Translations under genes and position numbers: made by a program | Notes under the pieces: model-generated | Told to the model about the DNA's origin: nothing | Databases searched by the model: none | What the model saw: only the letters and a program-made list of their open reading frames with translations | Assembly: GCA_964613215.1 (NCBI GenBank) | Contig: CAZTHK010000007.1 | Coordinates: 1-64,000 of the forward strand | Origin: CAZTHK01 sp964613215 | Lineage (GTDB): Bacteria > Krumholzibacteriota > Krumholzibacteriia > Krumholzibacteriales > CAZTHK01 | DNA: 64,000 nt | Direction of reading: 5' to 3' | In this document: positions 50,773-59,300 of the stretch, in pieces | How the letters are laid out: every line of letters starts with the position of its first letter | How positions within the stretch are numbered: position 1 is the first letter of the stretch

Positions 50773-52935
50773 TTAAACCAGTCCCCAGCTTTTTCTCATA
50801 ATCCACTCCGAGGCCATTATCAATATTATGGCGATGAAAAGCCACTTACTCTTGCCCAGATTAAATTCCTCTCTCCTCTCCACCCGTTCCTTCTCCAGCC
50901 GGGACAAGTGGCGGATCACAGAAGCGGGATCGGAACCAGTATTCACTCCCCCCGTGAATTCGGCAAGCCTCTGCAGGAAGGAGTTATCCCGGGTGCTGTT
51001 AATAAACTCCACCGACTGTGGAATTACAGAAACACTGGCTCTTCCCCCGGCACCCCGACCCTGCTCCCTGATCTCCCTTGCCACTATGGTATATTCCCCC
51101 GGAGCCATCCAACCTGTCTGATAACTGAAATTACTCCCCCTGTCCCTTTTCCTGTTGAAGCTGAAGGTTTTTATTAATTTACCCCCCTCCGGGTCACCCC
51201 TGTATATCTCACCCCTCACTCCCCGGGTATATCTTTCATCCCTGAGGTGTACATCCATATTTATCCTGTCACCCCGCCGGTAGACACTGCGGTCGGTAAT
51301 CAAATCGAGCGGGGATATACTGAACTGCTCCGCCAGATATTGAATCAGACCACCCCAGAAGGTATGATACACATTCACATCCGAACTATCTTCCAGCTTC
51401 CATACCCACAGGGGGAAGCAGGTTGTGGCAGCGGAAATTCCATCACCCGTTCTCTGGATTACCAGAAAAGGATAATCCACTCCATCCTCCGCCACCAGGA
51501 GAACTTCTGCTCCGGCCGAGGGATTCAACCCGCTTATCCTGGCCTTCAGAGGTGGAAGATCACCCCCCCCGCGTCCCCTGAAAATATCCAGAATAAATGG
51601 ATGAGAATAGCCCTCCTCAACCACATCTATCTGAAAAGATCCCCTTCTGATAACCGGTCCCGGGGAACTTCCAAAGGGAGCTATCCTTTCGACTTTACTG
51701 TTTGTACCAATTTCCAGCAGGGGGGAATTTTCTCCCGCAATAAACAGGACCCCTCCCCCTTCATTCAGATACTCCTCCAGTTCATCAAGCGGGATAGATT
51801 CACTCAGGGTGGTTCCGGTATCGCCTATTAATATCAGATCATAATCTTTCAAATTAATCCCATTATCCCCCAAATCCCAACTTCTCTTTCCCGGAATAAC
51901 AACATTACCCTTTGCCGGTATATAAGTTACCGTTTCCAGAGTCATTCTCTCAGATCGATCCGCAATTCCCCTGAGAAAGGTCATATTCCAGTCGGCTGAC
52001 TGATCAAACAGGAGAACCCTTATTTTATCCTTGAATATATCGACACCGAATATCTCTCTATTATTTCCGGTCTTCTCCTCCCCGGCTAATGGGACTGCCT
52101 CCACCGAAAGTTTTCTGCCACCCTCCTTACGGGGAATGAATTCCAGCTCTATTTCAGCTTCCACCGTATTTTCATCCGTTCTGACCTTCCCCCTGTCGAT
52201 TACATCCTCCCCCTCCATCAGGCGGACCTCAATTTCTTCCGGTTGGGGAAACGCTACCTCAAGATACACGGTAATACCCAATCTGGTGCCTACATATCCC
52301 ACCCTTTGATATACTACTTCACTGATGGAAACATCCAACCCCCCCAGAGTATCGCCGAATCCGGCGGTGAATACGGGCACAGGAAGACCGGAGGGAGAAC
52401 CTGTCAATCCTCTGGTAACCCTTCCATCACTAACCAGCATAATTCCTCCCAGATTATCATGGGAGTACTGCCTGACGGCCGAATGAATGGATTTGATTAT
52501 ATCGGTCCCCTCACCTGCCGCCCGGAATATGCTGTCCTGTGATTCTACCCTCCCATTCAGATCTTCCGAGAAGGTAGCAATATCTATCCTTAAATCCGGT
52601 ATTTCGCCGATGGTATCATTAACAGCCCTCAGAAAATCAACTGCACTTTCTATCCTGCTTTTACCTCCGCAATCCTCGATCTTCATACTCCTGGAAACAT
52701 CCACCAGTTCCAGAAGAACAGGGTCTTTCATCCGAGTGGTCACAGAAACCACCACCGGATCAAGAAGAAATACCAGAATCAGAATAAATCCCAGTATCCG
52801 CAATGCCGACAGGATAACACGGTTAGGCAGGGGGAGAGGCGGAAAGGTGCGCCGGTACATAATTATCGGAATTATAATTAGTATAATCCCGGCAAGAATC
52901 TTCCACCATGTTATATCGATAATTATACTATCCAT
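50773..52935 (-). CDS. VWA-domain membrane protein with GATase1/ThuA-like domain
   Basis: A 720-residue inner-membrane protein. Two N-terminal membrane helices (about 10-25 and 39-62), then a von Willebrand A domain with MIDAS motif LVDVSRSMK near 77-85, an Ig-like stretch at about 215-290, a flavodoxin/GATase1-like domain at about 310-420 (DLILIGDTGTTLSESIPLDELEEYLNEGGGVLFIAG), further beta-rich region, and a C-terminal helix (WLFIAIILIMASEWIM). This architecture occurs in large membrane VWA proteins often encoded near BatA-like genes; the function is unknown. It stands alone here, between two gene-poor gaps. Confidence 0.78.
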   Translation of the reverse strand: MDSIIIDITWWKILAGIILIIIPIIMYRRTFPPLPLPNRVILSALRILGFILILVFLLDPVVVSVTTRMKDPVLLELVDVSRSMKIEDCGGKSRIESAVDFLRAVNDTIGEIPDLRIDIATFSEDLNGRVESQDSIFRAAGEGTDIIKSIHSAVRQYSHDNLGGIMLVSDGRVTRGLTGSPSGLPVPVFTAGFGDTLGGLDVSISEVVYQRVGYVGTRLGITVYLEVAFPQPEEIEVRLMEGEDVIDRGKVRTDENTVEAEIELEFIPRKEGGRKLSVEAVPLAGEEKTGNNREIFGVDIFKDKIRVLLFDQSADWNMTFLRGIADRSERMTLETVTYIPAKGNVVIPGKRSWDLGDNGINLKDYDLILIGDTGTTLSESIPLDELEEYLNEGGGVLFIAGENSPLLEIGTNSKVERIAPFGSSPGPVIRRGSFQIDVVEEGYSHPFILDIFRGRGGGDLPPLKARISGLNPSAGAEVLLVAEDGVDYPFLVIQRTGDGISAATTCFPLWVWKLEDSSDVNVYHTFWGGLIQYLAEQFSISPLDLITDRSVYRRGDRINMDVHLRDERYTRGVRGEIYRGDPEGGKLIKTFSFNRKRDRGSNFSYQTGWMAPGEYTIVAREIREQGRGAGGRASVSVIPQSVEFINSTRDNSFLQRLAEFTGGVNTGSDPASVIRHLSRLEKERVERREEFNLGKSKWLFIAIILIMASEWIMRKSWGLV

Positions 52936-53149
52936 CCGTAAGAAGATAATACCTGTTGCTCTCTTTTACAATAAAATCTGCAGAAATATCCGGCTCTCTA
53001 CCATATCATTTAATCCGGCTGGATATAATAGATCATTATCCCGGCCGGCATCAACCAGCCAATATAGTAGCCGGCACTTCCCCCCCCAATCATTGATTCC
53101 ATAAAGGCGGTTTTATCAACCGGTTACTGTGATCAACGTCTGATTGACA
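52936..53149. other. Gene-free region upstream of the VWA gene
   Basis: I see no gene here. It holds the probable VWA promoter at 53025-53054. The remainder, up to the inverted-repeat element, shows nothing recognisable. Confidence 0.5.
53025..53054 (-). promoter_or_regulatory. Possible promoter for the VWA gene
   Basis: Minus-strand TTGATG (53054-53049), 18-base spacer, TATTAT (53030-53025), about 90 bases upstream of ATG 52935. Confidence 0.4.
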
Positions 53150-53346
53150 ATTAACCTCAATCCGTCAATAATATTTTCGCCCCGGCCTCATTCTGATTGA
53201 TCCATGCCTTTTTCTATGTGATCCCGGAAATTTGTTAACACCACCGGCTGTGGTGGAATGAACCGCAGCATGGTGCAGGTATGCCGCCGGACCTACGGCC
53301 TGTATCTCTGGTGCGGCCAGGATCATTTTGACGGATTGAGGTTAAT
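53150..53346. repeat. 197-base element bounded by perfect 19-base inverted repeats
   Basis: ATTAACCTCAATCCGTCAA at 53150-53168 is repeated as its exact reverse complement at 53328-53346. The 159 bases between them carry smaller dyads (CCACCGGCTGTGGTGG near 53242-53257; GCCGC near 53283 facing GCGGC near 53313). No reading frame is supported. The layout fits a MITE-like mobile remnant or a long cruciform/structured RNA. I see no target-site duplication at the ends. Confidence 0.65.
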
Positions 53347-53492
53347 ATCCTGCTGTTATCAGTATACCGGCCGGTGCCGGAGGCCGGGAACAGAATCAGA
53401 AAAACCATAAAGAGCCAGTTTTTCTGAAAAGTCACATTAAGGCGCGGCCTGGGTCTGATAAGAAACAGGAGGGGGAGAGAAGAAGTGCACAT

Positions 53493-53527
53493 TTCCGGCG
53501 CCGGAAGTAAAATCCCGCACTTTTACT
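53493..53527 (-). terminator. Possible terminator after the STAS genes
   Basis: On the minus strand a hairpin AGTAAAA-loop-TTTTACT (53527-53506) overlaps the stop codon and is followed by the perfect palindrome TTCCGGCGCCGGAA (53493-53506). There is no U run, so termination strength is doubtful. Confidence 0.35.
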
Positions 53528-53924
53528 AACCGATACTGTCTACCCGGTTCCCTCCGATAGAGTTGTTGGTAGAATCGAAATTGTTTACTGCATCATCCAC
53601 GGAATCATAACTTTCCAGTATGGACTGGAACTCCAGAAGTTCGAATACTTCATAAACATCTCCCACCATGGCAGCGAGTTTGAGATCGCCCCCATTCTCC
53701 CTTATAGTCTTGATCTCGCTTATAAATATGCCCCATCCCGCTGAACTGATATAATTCACACCACTTAGATCAATCACAATCCTGTAACTATCCCTCTTCA
53801 GAAGCTTCTTCAAAGCTTCCTCCAGCTCTACCGAGGTGGTGGTATCCAGATAGCCCTTGACTGTCACCAAAGAGATATCATTATTATCTCCCACAGTGGA
53901 ACAATTAATGTTGATGTCGTTCAT
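53526..53924 (-). CDS. Single-domain STAS protein (anti-anti-sigma-like)
   Basis: A 132-residue STAS domain, the fold of SpoIIAA/RsbV. VTVKGYLDTTTSVELEEAL near 20-38 and YRIVIDLSGVNYISSAGWGIF near 47-67 align with the core; S61 occupies the position phosphorylated in RsbV/SpoIIAA, although the preceding Asp of those proteins is Ser60 here and the usual SGLG reads AGWG. LKLAAMVGDVYEVFELLEF follows. Such proteins bind a kinase of the RsbW type when unphosphorylated. Last gene of the locus that also encodes the kinase/phosphatase/STAS fusion at 56375-60652. A Ser/Asn-rich tail follows residue 113. Confidence 0.9.
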   Translation of the reverse strand: MNDININCSTVGDNNDISLVTVKGYLDTTTSVELEEALKKLLKRDSYRIVIDLSGVNYISSAGWGIFISEIKTIRENGGDLKLAAMVGDVYEVFELLEFQSILESYDSVDDAVNNFDSTNNSIGGNRVDSIG

Positions 53925-53948
53925 AGCAATAATTCTCCCTCTGTTGTA

Positions 53949-54320
53949 TTATTCTGACGGCCCGGTGTTTTCCTTGGTCCGGAAAGAACCTAGCGCCTCT
54001 TCCTTGGTTTGGTAGGGGGTTAAAAGTGTATCGAATTCCAGAAGGTCGAAAACCTCTCTGACTTCCGATTTCATTCCAAAAAGCTTCAAATCACCACCCT
54101 TGCCCCTTATCTCCTTAATCTCGCTTATGAATATGCCCCATCCAGCCGAAGCAACATAATCCACCTCAGACATATCCACAATAATACTCACTCTTGACAA
54201 ATCTATCATATCCTGAAATCTTTTTTCCAGTATTTGAGAAGTCCCCGAATCTATTATCCCACTCAATTTTAGAATAATAATATCTTCCCTGAATTCTTCT
54301 TCGATAAATAATTCTCTCAT
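53949..54320 (-). CDS. Single-domain STAS protein (anti-anti-sigma-like)
   Basis: A 123-residue STAS domain. IILKLSGIIDSGTSQILEKRF near 15-35 and VSIIVDMSEVDYVASAGWGIFISEI near 44-68; S58 is at the phosphoacceptor position, with Ala57 in place of the Asp of RsbV. LKLFGMKSEVREVFDLLEF matches the same helix in the other STAS domains of this locus, which suggests recent duplication. It is 24 bases before the second STAS gene and 34 after the TPR gene. Confidence 0.9.
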   Translation of the reverse strand: MRELFIEEEFREDIIILKLSGIIDSGTSQILEKRFQDMIDLSRVSIIVDMSEVDYVASAGWGIFISEIKEIRGKGGDLKLFGMKSEVREVFDLLEFDTLLTPYQTKEEALGSFRTKENTGPSE

Positions 54321-54354
54321 GATAACTGCCTTTTTATTTTAATTAGAGCAAACT

Positions 54355-55470
54355 TCAGTCCAAAAGTGCCTTCAAAAGTATAAAAACCCCTTGTTTGTCA
54401 TTCTCGGTCAATCTCAGATTCTTAAGGGCTTCCTGATAATTCCTGTTAATTTCCACCGCTTCTTTAAAAGCCTGGCTTGCTTTATCTATCAGTATCTTAC
54501 ATTTTGCCACATAGAGAATTCCCAGACTGTTATATCCATCAGCAAAGGTAGGATTATTTTCGATCAGGCCCTCCACCCTTTCCATATAGCGGTCTATCTC
54601 ATTTTCGTCCAGATCCTCCCCCCGGTGAATTATCATCAGATAGACATTCAGTATCACATCACTTATATCATTTCCCCTTTCCTTTTTCTTCTGCTCCTGA
54701 ATACGCTCATAGGCTTCCTGGTAGCTTCTCTCCTCCAGTAGCGGTTTTATCTCTTCCAACAGGCGATTGCCTGCAGCAGGCATCAGGCGTGAAACCATTT
54801 CCAGATTGGTCAGAACATTGTTATCCAGATCTTTGGAAAGTTCATAATCCTCCTTCACCACGGAGTTGAGCAAATAAGCACTGGCAAGGTTCAGATAAGC
54901 TTCCCCGTAATACTGATTGAGCTCGATAGCAATCTTGAAATTCTTAATACTATCCCCGCAGCGGGATTTTTTTAAGTAAATCAAACCCAGTATATTGAAC
55001 AGATCTGGATAATCCGGGCTTATCTCTATCCCATTCCTGATGGATTGATAAGCATTCTCATAATCCCCCATACGGTAGTAAGCCCTTCCTATTATCTCAT
55101 AAGGTTTGGAATCACCATTCCCCTTTTCAATTGCCAGCCTGGCTTCCTCCACCGCTTCGGGAAGCAGGCTGCGCCGGAAGAGAGCTTCGGCCAGTTTAAC
55201 ATGGGGTTTGGAATCACTGGAATCCTTTATCAAATCCCTGGCGTTGAGAAGAAAATTGAAATTCTTCTTATTCTCCTGATGAATCTTCTTGGCCATATCC
55301 CTGGCCTGGTCGGCTGGCCGGTCACCGATACTCTTCACCACATTGTCCAACAACTTCCCACTTCTGAAAAATGAGCTTTCCACCACCTCTCTGTCGGGAT
55401 TGTAGGCTGTCTGAAGAAAATATTTCTTTCCGCCAACTTCTATCTCTTCTCTAAGTTCGAATTCCTGCAA
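54355..55470 (-). CDS. TPR-repeat protein of the STAS locus
   Basis: A 371-residue cytoplasmic protein. The first 85 residues begin with a small beta part (FELREEIEVGGKKYFLQTAYNPDREVV) that I do not recognise. TPR-like helices follow at about 88-215 (AEALFRRSLLPEAVEEARLAIEKGN, PYEIIGRAYYRMGDYENAYQSIRNGIEISPDYPDLFNILGLIY), with more near 290-360. The start is TTG 55470 with GGGGG 6 bases upstream. It has its own promoter (55497-55526) and lies between ParA and the two STAS genes. TPRs probably scaffold partner proteins. Confidence 0.78.
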   Translation of the reverse strand: MQEFELREEIEVGGKKYFLQTAYNPDREVVESSFFRSGKLLDNVVKSIGDRPADQARDMAKKIHQENKKNFNFLLNARDLIKDSSDSKPHVKLAEALFRRSLLPEAVEEARLAIEKGNGDSKPYEIIGRAYYRMGDYENAYQSIRNGIEISPDYPDLFNILGLIYLKKSRCGDSIKNFKIAIELNQYYGEAYLNLASAYLLNSVVKEDYELSKDLDNNVLTNLEMVSRLMPAAGNRLLEEIKPLLEERSYQEAYERIQEQKKKERGNDISDVILNVYLMIIHRGEDLDENEIDRYMERVEGLIENNPTFADGYNSLGILYVAKCKILIDKASQAFKEAVEINRNYQEALKNLRLTENDKQGVFILLKALLD

Positions 55471-55496
55471 CTTGGTCCCCCGCTGGAAAATGAGTT

Positions 55497-55526
55497 ATTA
55501 TACTACTCTCCTAATCAAAATAGCAA
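55497..55526 (-). promoter_or_regulatory. Promoter for the TPR-STAS-STAS genes
   Basis: Minus-strand TTGCTA (55526-55521), 18-base spacer, perfect TATAAT (55502-55497). It lies in the 161-base gap after parA, so the last three genes can be expressed apart from the rest. Confidence 0.6.
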
Positions 55527-55631
55527 ACCACAGGATATATTCAAATAACTAATATAGCGCTGACATCCGCCGGCGCAGGATATTCGGGCCGGAGCAGGCA
55601 AATCCTCTTCGCAGCCCGCTGAGCATTATGC

Positions 55632-56372
55632 TTATTCATACTCACCGATTATCTCCTCGGTCAATCTGTAATAATCATACGCTCCCCTGGAAAGGGGGGC
55701 GTGTTCATATATGGTCTTGTTCTGGCCCGGAGCTTCTCTCAATGAGGTATTGATCCTGATCACCGTGTGGAACATCCTCTCTCCGTATTTTTTTGATATC
55801 TGATCAAATACCTCTTCCGAAATCCTGGTCCTTCCATCATAGAAGGTTGGCAATATGTTGTAACTTACCGCCTTGTTTCTGGTGAACTGGAGAATTTCCT
55901 CCATTATCTCCATGGTCTGCGATATCCCATGCTGCGACAGATGATCCATACCCACTGGAATAATCAGATGCTCACAGAAATTCAGCACATTTATATTAAT
56001 CAGGTTTATGGAGGGAGGGCAATCACATATCAGGAAATCACAACCTTTCAGGTACTTCAACGATTCGGCCAATCTCCGCTCCCGGTCATCCTTGTTTCCC
56101 AGAATCATTTCCACATCTGCCAGCCGCCTCCCCCCGGAATCCACAATAAACAGATTATCCCTGACTTTCAGAATTTCCACATCCCCGGTGGTTAATAATT
56201 TGTCCAGGCCCGAATCACTTTCAACCCCGAAGGTTAAAGCTACATTCCGCTGAGGATCGCAGTCGAGTAACAGCACCTTCTTGCCTGAAAGCGCCAGGCC
56301 ATGTGAAAGGTTAACCGCAGTGGTGGTCTTTCCGGTACCACCCTTCATTGTCATTACCGCGATTTTTATCAT
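55632..56372 (-). CDS. ParA/Soj-like partition ATPase
   Basis: A 246-residue ParA-family ATPase. It has the deviant Walker A MKGGTGKTTTAVNLSHGLA near 9-27 with the signature lysine K10, LLLDCDPQRN near 35-44, and FLICDCPPSINLININVLNF near 112-131. ParA ATPases form patterns on nucleoid or membrane and position cargo such as chromosome origins, plasmids or protein clusters. There is no ParB gene and no parS-like repeat nearby, so a cargo-positioning role for the neighbouring signalling proteins is more likely than chromosome partition. It starts 2 bases after the large fusion gene. Confidence 0.85.
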   Translation of the reverse strand: MIKIAVMTMKGGTGKTTTAVNLSHGLALSGKKVLLLDCDPQRNVALTFGVESDSGLDKLLTTGDVEILKVRDNLFIVDSGGRRLADVEMILGNKDDRERRLAESLKYLKGCDFLICDCPPSINLININVLNFCEHLIIPVGMDHLSQHGISQTMEIMEEILQFTRNKAVSYNILPTFYDGRTRISEEVFDQISKKYGERMFHTVIRINTSLREAPGQNKTIYEHAPLSRGAYDYYRLTEEIIGEYE

Positions 56373-56374
56373 AT

Positions 56375-59300
56375 CTATTCCTTCTGGTCATTCTTCTTTT
56401 TCCGGTTGCGCCTGGCCAGTTTTTCTCCGTATTTTCCCCATCCCAGTTCCTTTATCTTCCGGTCCTTCTCCTGATCCTTCCCCGATATCTTATCCTCCTC
56501 AAAATTAAGGTAAACCACGCTGTTGTCGCTTTTTTCCCTCTCTCCCCGCTCAATCGGCCGAAGATCCGCCTTATCAACCCTGGGTTTGTCACCGGCGACC
56601 CCCTCATCCTCACCGGTGTGACTCTCCTTCAATCCCTTATCCCCTCTCTTCTTCCCTCTCCTGTCCGGCTTCCGGGCTACCTCTCCTCCGCCCCCTTCCT
56701 TCTCTTCAGAACCTTCCAGTTCCACCCGGTGTGAAGAAATTTCCTCCAGTGCCTTTTCAGCGCTATGATATGTGGGAATCAGCGGCTCGAAACCGAGATC
56801 GCAGAATATCCTGTAGACTGAATCATCCATTCCGGCCAGAACCATCCTGCCATTATTCTGACTGAATTCCTGGAAACAGTTTACTATCATTCCCCACCCG
56901 CTGCTGTTTATATAAACAGTATTCGACAGATCAATAACCAGCCGGGAAATCCCCTCTTCCATGGCTCTCTGAAGATATGATTCCAGGTTGGAGGTGGTGG
57001 AAGCATCCACAGCCCCCCTGATTTTCAGAACCGCCCACCTGCCCGATTCGCTGCTGCCATTCAGATAATCCCAGTCATCCTCCGCCACCGGAGGGGTACC
57101 CTCATGATGGTTAGATGATGAGGGTGCTTTTTCGTCCTCTTGCCGGGGAAGTTTTTCAGCCGGGGGCACATTATGTTCAAAATCATCTATGGCCTCCGGC
57201 AATATACTGAAAGACTTTATCACCACATCAAAACCAAGCAGTTCGAAAATAGTATCCACTTCCCTGGTCATTCCGAATATCTTTATATCTCCGCCCCGGG
57301 TTCTAACTTCATCAATCCGGGAAGCAAATACTCCCCATCCGCTACTGCTCACATACTCCACCCTGGACATGTCGACTACCAGCTTTATCTTGCCGTTATC
57401 TATCAGGTCATCCATTATATTATTCAGCTTTATCGAGCTTACCGTGTCCACTACACCATGCAGATAGAGTACTGTGATCTCTCCACTCTTACCCACCGTT
57501 CCAGCCTGCACTACCAGCGGCGTCCAGTTCTCTTCTCCCTCTTCTCCCTCTTCTTCCCGGTTATATACCGGTATTTCCCCCCTGGCTTCCAATCTATGAT
57601 CAGCACTCTCCCGGATATCCCTGTCACCGGTCCTCTCCTTTATCTTTCTCCTCCTTTCCTCAAAGGGTATGGATAAGTATTCCACCCCCTCCTCCACAGT
57701 CTGAAAATGCATGATGATATCCCTGAAACCCAGCAACTCATAAATATCGTAGACTTCCGGGGACATTCCCACCAGCACCACATCGCCCTTCCTCTCCCGG
57801 AGCGATTTGACCCTTCCGGTAAATATACCCCACCCTCCACTGCTTATATATGACACCTTGCTCAGATCAACCACTATTCTGTTTATTCCGTAACGGTAGA
57901 CTCTCTCCAGAACCTCCTCCAGCTCCTCGGCAGAAGAAGAATCCAGATTCCCACTGATAATCAGCAGTACAATCTCATCCCCAAGCTCTTCATGTTTAAT
58001 TTCTACTCCACCACTGCCCAAACCCTCCCTCTCCATAATCTTTCCCAGCTCCTCCTCTTGGGAGACTTCTTCAGTCGCCTCCATCTCCTCCCCGGCCACG
58101 GTTTCCCCTCCGGCAGGGGGAAGAGGCACTATCTTCTCCTCTTTTGCCCTTTCAACCCCTTCCGGTTCCTCGACTTCCTCCTTTTTCTTGGTCCTCCCGG
58201 GTAATACCGGCCGCTTCTTCTTCAGCTGCTCGTATTTTTCCTCACTGATTAGATGTTTTCTCCGGAGGTAATCTATCCGCTTCCGGTAGTTGTTCAACCT
58301 CATCCTTTTCAGCTCCTGATATATCAGGGATGGCGATAGATGCTCCTCCTCCCCACTCTCCGAAATGTATGCCTCCCATATCCTCTTGGCCCCGTATTCA
58401 GGATGCTTTTCTATTATAGCCAGCAATTTTCTTCTCTGGTTGTGACTCAGGCGCCTTATCTCATGCTCCCTCCGGAGCTGCTTGTTCCTCAACCCCTCTT
58501 CGCCCAATTCATTTAACCGCTTCCTGTAACGGTAATAAGTGGATGGAGAAACATTCATCTTCTTACAGGCATCAGCTACTGTGAGTCCTTCCACCTCCAC
58601 CAGATCCAGCAGCTTCTTCCTTATTCCGAACAGGACATCGTCTGCCATCAGTTTCTCCTTGATGGCAACCACTGTAATATCGTCGTTCTGAGACATATCT
58701 CCGGTAAAAGCAGATATCCTTTCGGTCAGCTGATCGATAAATTCCTGGGGGGGGAGTTTCCCTCCCTCCTTAATACATTCGATCAACCTCTCCTCCCCGA
58801 ACTGCTTCCGGTCCTCGTTCATAGCCTCGGTAACTCCGTCGGTGTAAATAATCAGCATATCATCCTTTTTTAATTTCACTTTCTCCACATCGATGGAACG
58901 GCTGAACAGATCGTCGTCGGGGAGACTTATACCTACCGGGAACCCTCTGGGATTCAGGGAAAAGGTTTCCTCCGATTCCGCCCGGTAGAGTATCATGGGA
59001 TTATGGCCGGCGCTGGCATAGCTAATCACCCTGTTCTTTGAATCAAGTATTACATAGAAAACCGTTACGAACATATCCCTCTTCATGTCATCGGTAACGA
59101 AATTGTTCATATTGGACATGACTTGATTGGCAGACAGATTTCCCCGGGCTTCCATTCGCAGTGCGGTTCTGATCATGGTCATCACCAGGGAACCGGGAAC
59201 CCCCTTTCCGGAAACATCTCCCACCACCACTCCCAGAGTATCCTCATCCACCACCACGAAGTCGTAGTAATCTCCACCCACCTCCTTGGCCGCCTTGTAC

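Noticed and set aside
53235..53492. 85-codon minus-strand frame
   Set aside because: It runs through the inverted-repeat element, has no ribosome binding site and no recognisable motif.
55632..56372. ParA as part of a chromosome or plasmid partition system
   Set aside because: No ParB gene or parS-like repeats nearby; neighbours are signalling proteins.
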